A stretch of 64,000 bases of DNA from Mycolicibacterium brumae (GCF_025215495.1 NZ_CP104302.1:1302001-1366000), one strand, 5' to 3'; numbered from the stretch's first letter, positions 16,026-26,333 are shown. Notes: generated by a model not told the origin, from the letters alone. Numbers and translations are program-made.

Positions 16026-17489
16026 GTGTCTGACGCTGCCACAGCCCCGGCGGCCCGCCGCTGCCGGAGAATCGAGACACCGTTGCCGCTCACCGAGGTA
16101 GACCGCGCCGACACGTCGGCCTCCGGACGACCGGGCAGCACCCGGGCCTTCTTCCTGCGGCTGCACTTCTACGCCGGCGTCCTGGTCGGGCCGTTTCTGC
16201 TGGTCGCCGCGGTGACCGGCGGGCTGTACGCCGTCGCGCCGACGATCGAGCAGTGGATGTACCGCGACCACCTGCAGGCGCAGACGGCGGGGCCGTCGCT
16301 GCCGATCGCCGACCAGGTCCGGGCCGCCCAGCGCGCCCGCCCCGATCTGGCCGCGGTGGCGGTGCGCCCGGGGGAGTCCGGCCTGACCACCCAGGTGCTG
16401 TTCGCCGACCCGATCTTGGAGCAATCGCGTCGCGCGGTGTTCGTCGACCCCGCCAGCGGGGAACTGCAGGGGGACCTCGCGGTCTACGGCAGCGTCAACG
16501 CTCTGCCGGTGCGGGCCTGGCTCAGCGGGCTGCACCGCAACCTGAACCTCGGCGAACCGGGCCGGCTCTACAGCGAACTCGCCGCGTCCTGGCTCTGGGT
16601 GGTGGTGCTCGGCGGGCTCTACCTGTGGATCGGGCGCTACCTGCGCGGCCGCGGACGCAATCGGCTGCTGACCGTCGACCGCTCGGCGACCGGACGCCGC
16701 CGCACCCTGAATTGGCATGGCGCAACCGGGATTTGGATCGCGACGGGCTTGCTGTTCCTATCCGCCACCGGCCTGACCTGGTCGGCCTATGCCGGCGCCA
16801 ACGTGGACAAGCTGCGCGCCGCGCTGTCCTGGAGCACCCCGGCGGTGAGCGTCTCGTTGACCGGGAGCGAGGGCGCCGAGCACGACCCTGATCCGCACGC
16901 CGGGCACGGTCACGGGGCCACCGCGCCGAGCGTCCCCGTCGTGCCCACCGCGCCGCGAGTGGGCGAATTGAACCGGGTCCTCGACACAGCCCGTGCGGCA
17001 GGACTCGGCGGCCCGGTGGAGATCGCGATCCCCGCCGACACCACGACCGCGTTCACCGTCGCCCAGACCCGCCAGCCCTGGGTGATGTCCACCAACACCG
17101 TCGCCGTGGACGGCGCGACCGGCGCCGTCACCGACGCCAGCTGGTTCGCCGACTGGCCGCTGGCGGCGAAGCTGGCCGCCTGGGGCATCCAGCTGCACAT
17201 GGGCACGCTGTTCGGGCTGCCCAATCAGCTGGCGCTGCTGGCGCTGGCCGGCGCGCTGGTGGCGGTCATCGTGGGTGGTTACCGGATGTGGTGGCAACGT
17301 AGGCCCGATCGGATGCGGGTGGGCCGCCCGCCGCGCCGCGGGGCGTTGGCAGCCCTGGCGCCGGGCGCCGCGGTCGCCGTGCTGGCCGCCGCCGCGCTGG
17401 TCGGTTGGTTCATCCCGTTGCTCGGCCTGAGCCTGGCCGGGTTCGTCGCCGCCGACGTGGCCGTGGGCCTGCTGCGCCGGACTGTGTGA
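16026..17489 (+). CDS. PepSY-associated transmembrane protein with a His-rich segment
   Basis: A 487-aa membrane protein. The first helix pair starts at RAFFLRLHFYAGVLVGPFLLVAAVTGGLYAVAP, broken by a Gly-Gly turn, and is followed by PepSY-like extracytoplasmic sequence (ALPVRAWLSGLHRNLNLGEPG). Further helices are SWLWVVVLGGLYLWIGRYL, TGIWIATGLLFLSATGLTW and three near the C-terminus. LHFYAG, GLHRNL, WHGATG and QLHMGTLFG carry the regularly spaced membrane-proximal His residues typical of PepSY_TM/haem-linked iron-reductase-like proteins. HDPDPHAGHGHG (around residue 290) is a likely metal-binding loop. GTG at 16026 is used; a later in-frame start is possible. Confidence 0.8.
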   Translation: MSDAATAPAARRCRRIETPLPLTEVDRADTSASGRPGSTRAFFLRLHFYAGVLVGPFLLVAAVTGGLYAVAPTIEQWMYRDHLQAQTAGPSLPIADQVRAAQRARPDLAAVAVRPGESGLTTQVLFADPILEQSRRAVFVDPASGELQGDLAVYGSVNALPVRAWLSGLHRNLNLGEPGRLYSELAASWLWVVVLGGLYLWIGRYLRGRGRNRLLTVDRSATGRRRTLNWHGATGIWIATGLLFLSATGLTWSAYAGANVDKLRAALSWSTPAVSVSLTGSEGAEHDPDPHAGHGHGATAPSVPVVPTAPRVGELNRVLDTARAAGLGGPVEIAIPADTTTAFTVAQTRQPWVMSTNTVAVDGATGAVTDASWFADWPLAAKLAAWGIQLHMGTLFGLPNQLALLALAGALVAVIVGGYRMWWQRRPDRMRVGRPPRRGALAALAPGAAVAVLAAAALVGWFIPLLGLSLAGFVAADVAVGLLRRTV

Positions 17490-17528
17490 ACGCCGGTCAC
17501 ATCTCGCGCTCGATGGGCGCGCCCACGG

Positions 17529-20408
17529 TTACTCGGAGGCCGAGGTTCCGGCGGTCGCCAGCGGCTTCGGCCACGGCGAGGGGACCGGGCGCTGCCGCAC
17601 GTGCTGCGGCCACCAGAACCACTTGCCGAGCCAGGCGGCGATCGCCGGGGTCATGAAGGAGCGGATGACCAGGGTGTCGAACAGCAGCCCGAGGCCGATG
17701 GTGGTGCCGATCTGGGCCACCACGATCATCGCGCTGACCGACATCGAGATCATGGTGAACGCGAACACCAGACCCGCGGAGGTGACCACCGTTCCGGAGC
17801 CGCCCATGGCCCGGATGATGCCGGTGTTGAGCCCGGCCGGTATCTCTTCCTTCATCCGCGCGACCAGCAGCAGGTTGTAGTCCGCGCCGACGGCCAGTAG
17901 CACGATCACCGCCATCGCCATCACCATGAAGTGCAATTCGATGCCGATGATGTGCTGCCACAACAGAACCGACAGACCGAACGATGACCCGAGGGACACC
18001 AGCACGGTGCCCACGATCACCGTCGCGGCGACCAGGCTCTTGGTGATCAGCAGCATGATGATGAAGATCAGGGTCAACGCGGAGATGCCCACGATGATCA
18101 GGTCGTAATTGTTGCCGGTCTGCATGTCCTTGAACGCCGACGCGGTGCCACCCAGGTAGATCTTCGCGCCCTCCCACGGGGTGCCCTTCACCGACTCGCG
18201 GGCGGCGGCCTTGATCGCGTCGATGTTCTTGATGCCGTCGGTGGTCAGCGGGTCCGCGTCGTGGGAGATGATGAACCGCACCGCGTGTCCGTCGGGGGAG
18301 ATGAAGCTCTCCATCCCGCGCTTGAAGTCGGCGTTGTCGAAAATTTCCGGCGGCACGAAGAAGGTGTCGTCGTTATTGGCCTCGTTGAACGCCTCACCCA
18401 TGGCCGTCTGGTTCTCCGACATGGCCTTGCCCTGGTCGGCGATGCCCTTCTGCACCTGGTACTGGGTCAGCATCATCTCTTTTTGCGACCGCATCGACGC
18501 GATCTGCTCCGGCATCAGGGCCAGCAGTTCCGGCAGGAGGACCACCATGCGGTCCATATCGGAGAGCATGTCGTCGAAGTTGTCGACCAGCGGGTCGAAC
18601 ATGTCCAGCGCGTTGAAGATCGACCGGATCGACTGGCACACCGGGATGTTGTAGCAGTGCTTTTCCCAGTGCAGGTAGTTGCGGACCGGGCGCAGGAAAT
18701 CCTCGAAATCGGAGATGCTGTCGCGCATCTGCTTCACGTCGCCGATCATGCCGCGCATCTTGGTGACCATCGAGGTCATCACCTCGGTGGACTGGCCCAT
18801 CACCGAGACCATCTGCTCCATGGTCGAGATGGTGATGTCCATGTCATTGGCCATGGCCAACATGTTGTCCATCATCTTGTCCGTGTACGGACGGTTCATG
18901 TCCTGAATCACGCCATTGCGGCTGATCATCGCCGGGATGGTGGTGAAGTCGATCGGCTTGCCGTCGGGCCGGGTGATGGCCTGCACGCTGCCGACGCCGG
19001 GCACCCGGAAAATGGTCTTGGCGACCTTGTCGATGACCAGGAAGTCCGCCGAGTTGCGGATGTCGTGGTCGAGTTCGATGAGCAGCAGCTCGGGGTTCAT
19101 CTTCGCCGGCGAGAAATGTCGGTCGGCCGCCGCGAAGCCCTCGCTGGCCGGCAGCGTGTCCGGCAGGTAGTTGCGGTCGTTGTAGTTGGTCTTGTAGCCG
19201 GGCAGCGTCAGCAGGCCGATCAGCGACAGCGCGATCGTCGCCAGCAGCACCGGCACCGGCCAGCGCACCACCAGTGCGCCGATCCGGCGCCATTCCCGGA
19301 TTCGCATGGCCCGCTTGGGCTCCAGCAGTTTGCCGAACCGGGTTGCGATGCTGATGATCGCCGGACCCAGCGTCAACGCCGCCATCACCGCCACCGTCAT
19401 GCCGACCGCGATCGGGATGCCGAGGGTCTGGAAGTACGGCAGGTTCGTGAAGTGCAGGCAGAACAGCGCGCTGGCGATGGTCATACCCGAGCCGAGCACC
19501 ACGTGCGCGGTGCCGTGGTACATGTCGTAGTAGGAGTCCTCTTTGGACATCCCCTTGGACCGGGCCTCCTGATATCGGCCGATGAAGAAGATCGCGTAGT
19601 CGGTCGACGCCGCGACGGCCAAGGTCACCAACAGCTGGGTGGCGAACGGGGACAGCCCGATCAGATCGTGATAGCCGAGGAACGCCACCGACCCTCGGGA
19701 CGCCAACAGCAGCAGCACCACGATGGACAGCATCACCAGCATGGTCGGGATGGACCGGTAGGTCCACAGCAGCATGGTGATGATGACGATGAACACCGCC
19801 ATCTCGATGCGCTTGAGGCTCTCGGTGCTGTGCACCTGCTGGTCGGACGCCAGCGCCGTCGCGCCGGTGACGTAGACCTTCAGGCCCTCCGGTTTCTCCA
19901 TGCCGTCGACGAGGCTCTGCACGGCCTGAACCGATTCGTTGGCCAGCGCCTCGCCCATATTGCCGGCCAGGTACACCGCGACGTAGGCGGCGTGGCCGTC
20001 GTCGCTCTGTGCGCCGGCCTCGGTGATGCTGTCGCCCCAGAAGTCCTGCACATGCTCGACGTGGCGGGTGTCGGCCTCCAGCTGGTCGACCATGCCGTCG
20101 TAGAAGATGTGGTCCACATCGCCCAGCGGGGTGTCGCGCTCCAGCACGATCATCGCCGAGGAGTCGGATTTGAACTCGTCGAACACCTCGCCGATGCGCT
20201 TGATCGCGATCATCGACGGCGCGTTTTCCGGGCTCATCGACACCGATCGCATGTCGCCGACTTCTTCCAGCGTCGGCACGGTGCTGCTCACCACCGCGAT
20301 CAGGGCGATCCAGGCGGCGACGACCAGCACGGCGTACCGGCGCAGGAATCGCGCGATGCCGCGATGCGTGTCCGGGGTGGCGTGGGTGGCCGCGGGTGCA
20401 TCCGGCAC
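17529..20408 (-). CDS. MmpL-family RND transporter
   Basis: A 959-aa protein with the MmpL/RND layout: one N-terminal helix ([18 protein letters not shown]), a large extracytoplasmic domain, five helices ([16 protein letters not shown] onwards), a second large domain rich in Met and coiled-coil-like helices, then five more helices. Proton-relay Asp-Tyr pairs are ASTDYAIFF and [27 protein letters not shown] provides the two Cys seen in MmpL4/5-like proteins. MmpL proteins export lipids or siderophores across the inner membrane. No mmpS partner is adjacent; the preceding co-oriented gene encodes a cutinase. AGGAAGGGG lies upstream of the GTG start. Confidence 0.93.
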   Translation of the reverse strand: MPDAPAATHATPDTHRGIARFLRRYAVLVVAAWIALIAVVSSTVPTLEEVGDMRSVSMSPENAPSMIAIKRIGEVFDEFKSDSSAMIVLERDTPLGDVDHIFYDGMVDQLEADTRHVEHVQDFWGDSITEAGAQSDDGHAAYVAVYLAGNMGEALANESVQAVQSLVDGMEKPEGLKVYVTGATALASDQQVHSTESLKRIEMAVFIVIITMLLWTYRSIPTMLVMLSIVVLLLLASRGSVAFLGYHDLIGLSPFATQLLVTLAVAASTDYAIFFIGRYQEARSKGMSKEDSYYDMYHGTAHVVLGSGMTIASALFCLHFTNLPYFQTLGIPIAVGMTVAVMAALTLGPAIISIATRFGKLLEPKRAMRIREWRRIGALVVRWPVPVLLATIALSLIGLLTLPGYKTNYNDRNYLPDTLPASEGFAAADRHFSPAKMNPELLLIELDHDIRNSADFLVIDKVAKTIFRVPGVGSVQAITRPDGKPIDFTTIPAMISRNGVIQDMNRPYTDKMMDNMLAMANDMDITISTMEQMVSVMGQSTEVMTSMVTKMRGMIGDVKQMRDSISDFEDFLRPVRNYLHWEKHCYNIPVCQSIRSIFNALDMFDPLVDNFDDMLSDMDRMVVLLPELLALMPEQIASMRSQKEMMLTQYQVQKGIADQGKAMSENQTAMGEAFNEANNDDTFFVPPEIFDNADFKRGMESFISPDGHAVRFIISHDADPLTTDGIKNIDAIKAAARESVKGTPWEGAKIYLGGTASAFKDMQTGNNYDLIIVGISALTLIFIIMLLITKSLVAATVIVGTVLVSLGSSFGLSVLLWQHIIGIELHFMVMAMAVIVLLAVGADYNLLLVARMKEEIPAGLNTGIIRAMGGSGTVVTSAGLVFAFTMISMSVSAMIVVAQIGTTIGLGLLFDTLVIRSFMTPAIAAWLGKWFWWPQHVRQRPVPSPWPKPLATAGTSASE

Positions 20409-20483
20409 GGTGAGCGGAGCCCCTTCCTACGACAGTTAGGTCAGCTATTCATACCAGAGTCGTGTGTCGGACGGGGAAGTCCG

Positions 20484-21155
20484 TTAGACGCGCGCGGCGA
20501 TGAAGCTGGCCGCCTGGTCCGGGTAGGGGGCCCACTCGTAGTTGCTGTGCGCCGCGCGGTCCTCGCCGCCGTCGGTGCAGATCGGGTCACCGGCGATGCA
20601 CAGGTCGATGGTGCGGCCGGCGAACTGGCCGGCGCCGCTCAGCGGGCTGCCGAAACGACGGCTCGGGTTGCCGAACACGGCCACCGCCGAAACATTGCTC
20701 GCCAGGTCGGGGGCCAACGCGGGCGCGGAACCGAAGGAGCCGATCCGGTCGCCGACCGGCGGAACCCCGGCCAGCATCGCCATGGCGGCCGCACCCTGGG
20801 AGAAGCCGCCCAGCACGATCTGGGTGTTCGGGCAGTTCTGCGCCATCCAGGCCAGGTGCCCGCGGGCGTCGTTCGCGCCGTCCTGGGTGTGCAGCAGGTT
20901 GTAGCTGGCGGGGTAGTTCACCGCGTAGGTGCTCAGGCTGCGTCCGCCGAGCTGGGACCGCAGCGAATTCGCCAGCGCGTCGCCGACCAGGCCCAGGCCG
21001 GGCGCCTCGTTGGTGCCCCGCGCGAACACCAGGTCGACGCTCGCGCAGTCATCGGCGGCGGCCGGCGCCGCGAACGCGACCATGGGGACGACGGAGGCGG
21101 CGGCCAGCAGGCCGCTGAAGCTCAGACGGGACAGCATTTTCGCGCGTGAAGGCAT
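20484..21155 (-). CDS. Cutinase-like secreted serine esterase
   Basis: A 223-aa secreted protein with signal peptide MPSRAKMLSRLSFSGLLAAAS...AAPAAA and mature start DDCASVDLVFARGTNEAPG. The nucleophile motif is GGFSQGAAAM, followed by the Cys-flanked Asp (IDLCIAGDPICTDGG) and His (AAHSNYEWAPYP) of the cutinase triad, with Cys residues placed for two disulfides. Mycobacterial Culp proteins hydrolyse lipid esters or phospholipids rather than cutin. It is co-oriented with mmpL, 75 nt upstream, so the two could share a transcript. Confidence 0.93.
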   Translation of the reverse strand: MPSRAKMLSRLSFSGLLAAASVVPMVAFAAPAAADDCASVDLVFARGTNEAPGLGLVGDALANSLRSQLGGRSLSTYAVNYPASYNLLHTQDGANDARGHLAWMAQNCPNTQIVLGGFSQGAAAMAMLAGVPPVGDRIGSFGSAPALAPDLASNVSAVAVFGNPSRRFGSPLSGAGQFAGRTIDLCIAGDPICTDGGEDRAAHSNYEWAPYPDQAASFIAARV

Positions 21156-21221
21156 TGCCGCATTCTGTCACGACGCCTGGTGGACAAGCGAGTTCAGCCC
21201 GAACGCCCTGGTCGCGGGGCC

Positions 21222-22907
21222 TCAGGCGAGCAACAGCACACCCATTCCGATCGCGGCGGCCAGGCACGCGGTGATCAGCGGCAGGCCGAATTTGAAGAAC
21301 GTCGCGTTGGTGTAGCGGCCCGGCTTCATCACCATCAGGTTGGACTGGTGGCTGTACGGGTTGAGGAACGTGAACGAGATGCAGGTGCCGATCAGCGTCA
21401 GCAGACCCACCGGGTCCATGCCCATGGTGTCGGCCACCACCAACGCCATCGGTGTGAGGATCGCCGCCGCGGCGGCGTTGGTGACGAAATTGGTCAGCAG
21501 GGCGGTGGAGATCGCGATGGCCGCCACCTGCAGCACCACGCTGCCGCCGCCCGCGGCCAGCAGTGCGTCGGAGATGTAGTTCCCCAGGCCGCTGTTGACG
21601 ACGATCACGCCCAGACCCACCGAACCGGCGATGATCGCCAGGATGTTCCAGTTCAGCGCCCGCACCGCCGAGCGCGGGGTGAGCACGCCGGTCACCACCA
21701 TCAGCGTCGCTCCGGTGGCCGCGATCAGCTCGATCGGCGCCAGCCCGAGCGACCCGGAGATGATGACCGACAGCAGGACGCCCAGCGCGATCCAGGTCTT
21801 GCGGGTCTCGGGAGCCTTGCCCGCCACCTTCTGCCACAACCCGACCAGCGGATGTTCGTTGAGCACCTCGGCGGATTTCGCGGTGACCATGCACATCTCG
21901 CCGGGTCGGGCGGCGGTGTCGCGCAGCAGCTTCTCGGTCTCGGCGGCCACCACCTGGACGTCCTCGCCCTCCTCCAGGTCGCGGATGGTGGCGTTCTCGT
22001 CGGTGGAGATCGACACCATGTAGAGGTCCTGCGGCGACTGCCCGAAGCGCGGGCTGGCCCACAGCATCCGGACCCCGGACTCGGTGGCCCGGTAGACCAG
22101 CACGTCGTCCTCTTCCAGGATGCTGTCGGGCGCGGTGTGCTTGCCCCAGCGCTGCAGGTCGACGAGTTCGAACTCCGGGGTGGCGTAGACGCCGAGTTCG
22201 GCGGCGGTCCGGCCGACGGCGTTGGCGCCCGGCGCGATCGGGATCTCCGCGCGCCAGGACATCTCCCGCTCGCGGGCGCGAGGTTCGCCGCGCAGCATCG
22301 GCCGGGCGGTGATCAGCAACACCACCCAGCCCACCAGCGCCACCGGCACCGCGATCGGAACGAAGGAGAACATCGACAGCTGGACCCCGGCCGGGGCGGC
22401 CAGGCCGGCGATCAGCAGGTTGGAGCTGGTGCCGATCAGGGTCGCCGATCCGGCCAGCGTGGTGGCGTGCGCGATCGGCAGCAGCACGCTGCGGGCCGGC
22501 ACGCCGGACTGCTGTTCGAGTTCCCGGGTCGCCGGGATCAGCATCGCCACGATCGGCGTGGTGTTGATCAACGCCGAAATGAACCCGACCGGCGGGATCA
22601 ACCGCGTCAGCGCGTGCAGCGAACTGTCCACCCCGTTGAGCAGCCGATAGGTGATCCGGGAGATGACACCGGTGTGCAACACCCCCTTGGCGATCACCAG
22701 CATCGCCGCGACGGTCAGCACGCCGCCGTTGGACAACCCGCTGAACAACTCCGACGGGGTCGCGATGCCGACCAGCCCGGCGGTCGCCAACCCGCAGATC
22801 AGCGCCAACACCGGCGGCACCTTATTGCTCGCCATGGCCACCAAGGTGGCGATGACAATCACCGCCGCCAGAATCGCCATGGCGAGCATTATCAACCAGG
22901 TGTTCAA
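21222..22907 (-). CDS. SLC13/DASS-type permease with central TrkA-C-like domains
   Basis: A 561-aa protein with about a dozen hydrophobic segments split by a hydrophilic centre (residues about 205-345) resembling tandem RCK_C/TrkA_C regulatory domains (PGANAVGRTAAELGV; LEEDDVLVYRATESGVR). The first half contains the SLC13 hairpin GSATLIGTSSNLLIAGLA; the second half has the matching repeat FLNPYSHQSNLMVMKPG. Relatives carry dicarboxylates, sulfate or other anions; the substrate is not evident. TTG 22907 is the most upstream plausible start but has a weak ribosome site; an ATG at 22889 is an alternative. Confidence 0.85.
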   Translation of the reverse strand: MNTWLIMLAMAILAAVIVIATLVAMASNKVPPVLALICGLATAGLVGIATPSELFSGLSNGGVLTVAAMLVIAKGVLHTGVISRITYRLLNGVDSSLHALTRLIPPVGFISALINTTPIVAMLIPATRELEQQSGVPARSVLLPIAHATTLAGSATLIGTSSNLLIAGLAAPAGVQLSMFSFVPIAVPVALVGWVVLLITARPMLRGEPRAREREMSWRAEIPIAPGANAVGRTAAELGVYATPEFELVDLQRWGKHTAPDSILEEDDVLVYRATESGVRMLWASPRFGQSPQDLYMVSISTDENATIRDLEEGEDVQVVAAETEKLLRDTAARPGEMCMVTAKSAEVLNEHPLVGLWQKVAGKAPETRKTWIALGVLLSVIISGSLGLAPIELIAATGATLMVVTGVLTPRSAVRALNWNILAIIAGSVGLGVIVVNSGLGNYISDALLAAGGGSVVLQVAAIAISTALLTNFVTNAAAAAILTPMALVVADTMGMDPVGLLTLIGTCISFTFLNPYSHQSNLMVMKPGRYTNATFFKFGLPLITACLAAAIGMGVLLLA

Positions 22908-23062
22908 GTTCTGTTCAACTCTGGGACACAGTCGTTAACCGGACTTTCGTGGCCGCCCTCACGGCCGGTGTTGTAGCTTCAAGCGATTCAGCAGGGGAGT
23001 TCGCTGGGACGGTTCGCGCCGCACCACACCCCAGCCCCGACGAGCCCGCTCGAGGAGAACGT

Positions 23063-24838
23063 GTGGAGGCCAAGGCGTTCGGCCACTACGAGCTGCGTGA
23101 ACGGCTCGGGCGCGGGGGTATGGGCGAGGTCTACCGCGCCTTCGACACCAAGACCCACCGCGAGGTGGCGCTGAAGGTGCTGCCGGCCCACCACGCCGAG
23201 GACGCCGCCTTCCAGGAGCGGTTCCGGCGGGAGGCGCACGCGGTGTCCGGGCTCAGCGAGCCGCACGTCGTCCCCATTCACGGCTACGGCGAGATCGACG
23301 GCCAGTTGTACCTGGACATGCGGTTGATCGAGGGCCGCACCCTGGGCGCGGTGCTCACCGACACCGGCCGGGCCCTGAGCCCGGAGTTCTGCGCGACGTT
23401 CGTCGAGCAGATCGGGTCCGCGCTGGACGCCGCGCACGCCGAGGGCATCATCCACCGCGACGTCAAACCCGCGAACATCCTGATCACCGACAACAAGTTC
23501 GCCTACCTGATCGACTTCGGGCTGGCCCGCGGCGCCACCGACGCCGGGATGACCACCGCGGGCAACACCCTCGGCACGCTCGCCTACATGGCGCCGGAGC
23601 GCTTCGACAACTCGGTCACCGATCCGCGCTCGGACATCTACGCGCTGACCGCGGTGCTCTACGAATGCCTCACCGCGGTGCGGCCGTATCAGGGCGACAG
23701 CCTCGAACAGCAGATCGCCGGGCACCTGCGGTTGCCGCCGCCCAAGCCGTCGGACATCAACCCGCGGTTGGCCCCGTTCGACGAGGTGATCGCCAAGGGC
23801 ATGGCCAAGGATCCGGACCGCCGGTTCCAGAGCGGCGCGGCGCTGGCCGCCGCGACGTCCCGCGCGGCCGAGGCCACCGCCCGCAGCACCACCGGCCGAC
23901 ACGCGGCCCCGAGGCCGGCCGCCGCCCGGAAGAGTCGAAAGGGCTGGCTGGTGGCCGCCGCTCTGCTGCTCGTCGGCGTGCTGGCGGGAGCCTTCGTCTG
24001 GGCCACCGGGGACCGCGGCGGGCCGGGTGAGGGGACGTCGCCGTCGCGGAACGCCGGAGACGACGGCCGGGTGGCCAAGATCGCCGCCACGGTCCCCGAG
24101 GCGATCAAATCCCGAGGCGTCCTCATCGTCGGGACGAACGTGCCCTACGCGCCGGGGGAGTTCAAGGACAGCGACGGCAATCTGGTCGGCTACGACATCG
24201 ACCTGATGAACGCGGTGGCCAGAACCCTGGGGCTGCGCGTCGAGTACCGCGATCTGGAGTTCGACACGATCCTGGGCGCGGTGGAGACCGGGACGATCGA
24301 CGTCGGCGCGTCCTCGATCACCGACACCCGGCAACGCGAGCAGAAGGTGGACTTCGTCACCTACCTGCAGACCGGCACCAGCTGGTCCCGGCGCGTCGGG
24401 GACACCGCCGACCCGGAGGCGCCCTGCGGGTTGCGGGTCGGGGTGGCCCGCGGCACCGTTCAGGAGACCCACGAGCTGCCGTCGAAGAGCGCGGCGTGCG
24501 AGGCGGCCGGCCTGCCACCGCTGGAGAAGGTGGTGCTCGATGAGCAGGACGCGGTGACCAAGGCGCTGTTGCAGGGCGAGATCGACGCCATGTCGGCCGA
24601 CTCGGCGATCGTCGGGTTCGCGGTCAAGCTCAGCGCCGGCAAGATCGAGCAGGCCGGTGAGGCGTTCGACACCGGCCTCTACGGGTGGCCCGTCGCGCGC
24701 AATTCGGCGCTGTCGCAGTCGCTGCGGATGGCTCTGGAGCACCTGATCGGCACCGGGGAGTACCGGGAGATCGCCACTCAATGGGGCCAGCAGCTCAGTG
24801 TGGTGGATCAGCCGGTGATCAACGGCGCGACGAGGTAG
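23063..24838 (+). CDS. Receptor Ser/Thr protein kinase fused to an extracellular amino-acid-type solute-binding domain
   Basis: GTG 23063 (GGAG 5 nt upstream) gives 591 aa. Residues about 9-265 are a Hanks-type kinase: glycine loop LGRGGMGEVY, VALK with Lys38, HRDVKPAN at 131, DFG at 151-153 and MAPERF. A basic Ala-rich linker leads to one helix, WLVAAALLLVGVLAGAFVWA (about 295-314). Residues about 345-575 form a periplasmic-binding-protein domain of SBP_bac_3 type: RGVLIVGTNVPYAPGEF, GYDIDLMNAVARTLGLRVEY, TDTRQREQKVDFVTYL and LRVGVARGTVQETH. Two Cys (APCGL, SAACEA) may form a disulfide. The inferred role is coupling of external ligand, probably an amino acid, to cytoplasmic phosphorylation. 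It is divergent from the SLC13 permease (155 nt) and convergent with azgA. Confidence 0.9.
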   Translation: MEAKAFGHYELRERLGRGGMGEVYRAFDTKTHREVALKVLPAHHAEDAAFQERFRREAHAVSGLSEPHVVPIHGYGEIDGQLYLDMRLIEGRTLGAVLTDTGRALSPEFCATFVEQIGSALDAAHAEGIIHRDVKPANILITDNKFAYLIDFGLARGATDAGMTTAGNTLGTLAYMAPERFDNSVTDPRSDIYALTAVLYECLTAVRPYQGDSLEQQIAGHLRLPPPKPSDINPRLAPFDEVIAKGMAKDPDRRFQSGAALAAATSRAAEATARSTTGRHAAPRPAAARKSRKGWLVAAALLLVGVLAGAFVWATGDRGGPGEGTSPSRNAGDDGRVAKIAATVPEAIKSRGVLIVGTNVPYAPGEFKDSDGNLVGYDIDLMNAVARTLGLRVEYRDLEFDTILGAVETGTIDVGASSITDTRQREQKVDFVTYLQTGTSWSRRVGDTADPEAPCGLRVGVARGTVQETHELPSKSAACEAAGLPPLEKVVLDEQDAVTKALLQGEIDAMSADSAIVGFAVKLSAGKIEQAGEAFDTGLYGWPVARNSALSQSLRMALEHLIGTGEYREIATQWGQQLSVVDQPVINGATR

Positions 24839-24902
24839 CGCGGTGCCGCTGGGACCGGGCGAGGTCATCTCCAGCGAACCGGCCCTGGGCTCCTGGCCCT
24901 GA

Positions 24903-26333
24903 TCAGAGCAGCGTGTCGAGCCAGCCGCGGATGAAGAACAGCAGGAAACCGACGGCCACCACCCACAGCAGCGGGCTGACGTCGCGCGCCCGGCCGGTCG
25001 CCGAGCGCACCACCACCCAGGAGATGAACCCGACGCCGATGCCGTTGGCGATCGAGTAGCTCAGCGGCATCACCGCCACGGTCAGCACCACCGGCAACGC
25101 CACCGAGAAGTCCGACAGGTCGATCTCACGCAGGTGCGAGATCATCATCGCGCCCACCACCACCAGCGCGGCAGCGGCGACCTCCGACGGCACGATCTCG
25201 GCGACCGGGGTGAGAAACATCGCCGCCAGGAACAGCAGCCCGGTGGTCACGCTGGCCAAACCGGTGCGCGCGCCCTCCCCGATGCCGGCGCCCGATTCGA
25301 CGAACACCGTGTTCGACGACGCCGACGCCATCCCGCCGACCACCGCGCCGGCGCCCTCGACTACCAGCGCGGACTGCAACCGCGGGAAGTTGCCGGAGTT
25401 GTCGGCCAGCCCGGCCTGCCGGGACAGCCCGGTGAAGGTGCCCATGGCGTCGAAGAAGTTGGTGAACACCAGCGTGAAGACCAGCATCAGCGCGGCGATC
25501 ACTCCGATCCGGCCGAACCCGGTGAAGCTGAAGTCGCCGAGCAGCGACAGATCGGGCAGGGCCAGCGGCGAACTCGTCAGCGCGGGCACCGACAGCCGCC
25601 AGCCGCCCGGGTTCTCGGTGGCCGGGCCCAGATCGAGGGCGGCCTCGGCGATGACGGCCAGCAGGGTGCCCACCACCAGCCCGATCAGGATGCCGCCGCG
25701 CAGCTTGCGGGCCACCAGCACGCCGGTCACCAGCAGTGTGATCGCGAAGATCAGGGTGGGCACACCGCTGATCGAGCCGTTGCCCTGCGGGCCGAGACCC
25801 ACCGGGGGAGAAGGGCTACCGGTGGCGGCCACGAACCCGGCGTTGACCAGCCCGATGAACAGGATGAAGAACCCGATGCCGACGGTGATGGCGAGCTTGA
25901 GTTCCATCGGGACGGCGTCGAACACCATCTTGCGCACCCCGGTGGCCGCCATCGCGACGATGATGAGCCCGTTGATGACCACCAGCCCCATGGCTTCCGA
26001 CCAGGTCAGCGAGCCGACCACCGAGCTGGCTAGAAACGAGTTGATGCCCAATCCGGCGGCGAATGCGAACGGCATCCGGGCCACCACCGCGAACAGGATC
26101 GTCATCGCACCGGCTGCCGCCGATGTCACCGCCGACACCTGGGCGAATCCCAGCTGGTGGCCTTCGACGTCGGAGCCACTGGCCAGGATGATCGGGTTCA
26201 GCACGATGATGTAGGCCATCGCGATGAAGGTGACCAGCCCGCCGCGCAACTCGGTGACGACGTTGGAACCGCGCGCGGTGATCTCGAAGTAGCGGTCCAC
26301 CCACCCGGCGGTGTCGCCGGCCGGTTTTGTCAC
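24903..26333 (-). CDS. AzgA-type purine/xanthine permease (NCS2-like)
   Basis: A 476-aa transporter starting GWVDRYFEITARGSNVVTEL, the family signature preceding helix 1, then GLVTFIAMAYIIVLNPIIL. The conserved FTNFFDAMGTFTGLSRQAGL and the ASSNTVFVESGAGIGEGARTG stretch identify the AzgA branch that imports adenine, guanine or hypoxanthine by proton symport. Its GTG start overlaps the stop of glgP by 4 nt (GTGA), so translation is probably coupled to the phosphorylase, an odd functional pairing. Confidence 0.9.
   Translation of the reverse strand: MTKPAGDTAGWVDRYFEITARGSNVVTELRGGLVTFIAMAYIIVLNPIILASGSDVEGHQLGFAQVSAVTSAAAGAMTILFAVVARMPFAFAAGLGINSFLASSVVGSLTWSEAMGLVVINGLIIVAMAATGVRKMVFDAVPMELKLAITVGIGFFILFIGLVNAGFVAATGSPSPPVGLGPQGNGSISGVPTLIFAITLLVTGVLVARKLRGGILIGLVVGTLLAVIAEAALDLGPATENPGGWRLSVPALTSSPLALPDLSLLGDFSFTGFGRIGVIAALMLVFTLVFTNFFDAMGTFTGLSRQAGLADNSGNFPRLQSALVVEGAGAVVGGMASASSNTVFVESGAGIGEGARTGLASVTTGLLFLAAMFLTPVAEIVPSEVAAAALVVVGAMMISHLREIDLSDFSVALPVVLTVAVMPLSYSIANGIGVGFISWVVVRSATGRARDVSPLLWVVAVGFLLFFIRGWLDTLL

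Noticed and set aside
18261..21149. A very long plus-strand open frame (about 960 codons) opposite mmpL and the cutinase
   Set aside because: It is His/Arg/Gly/Gln-rich without domains, mirrors real genes with strong motifs on the other strand, and is explained by high GC reducing stop codons.
22949..23062. Extra N-terminal 38 residues for the solute-binding kinase
   Set aside because: GTG 23063 has a good GGAG site and leads directly into the kinase domain; the extension is Ala/Pro-rich without conservation signals and overlaps the divergent promoter region.
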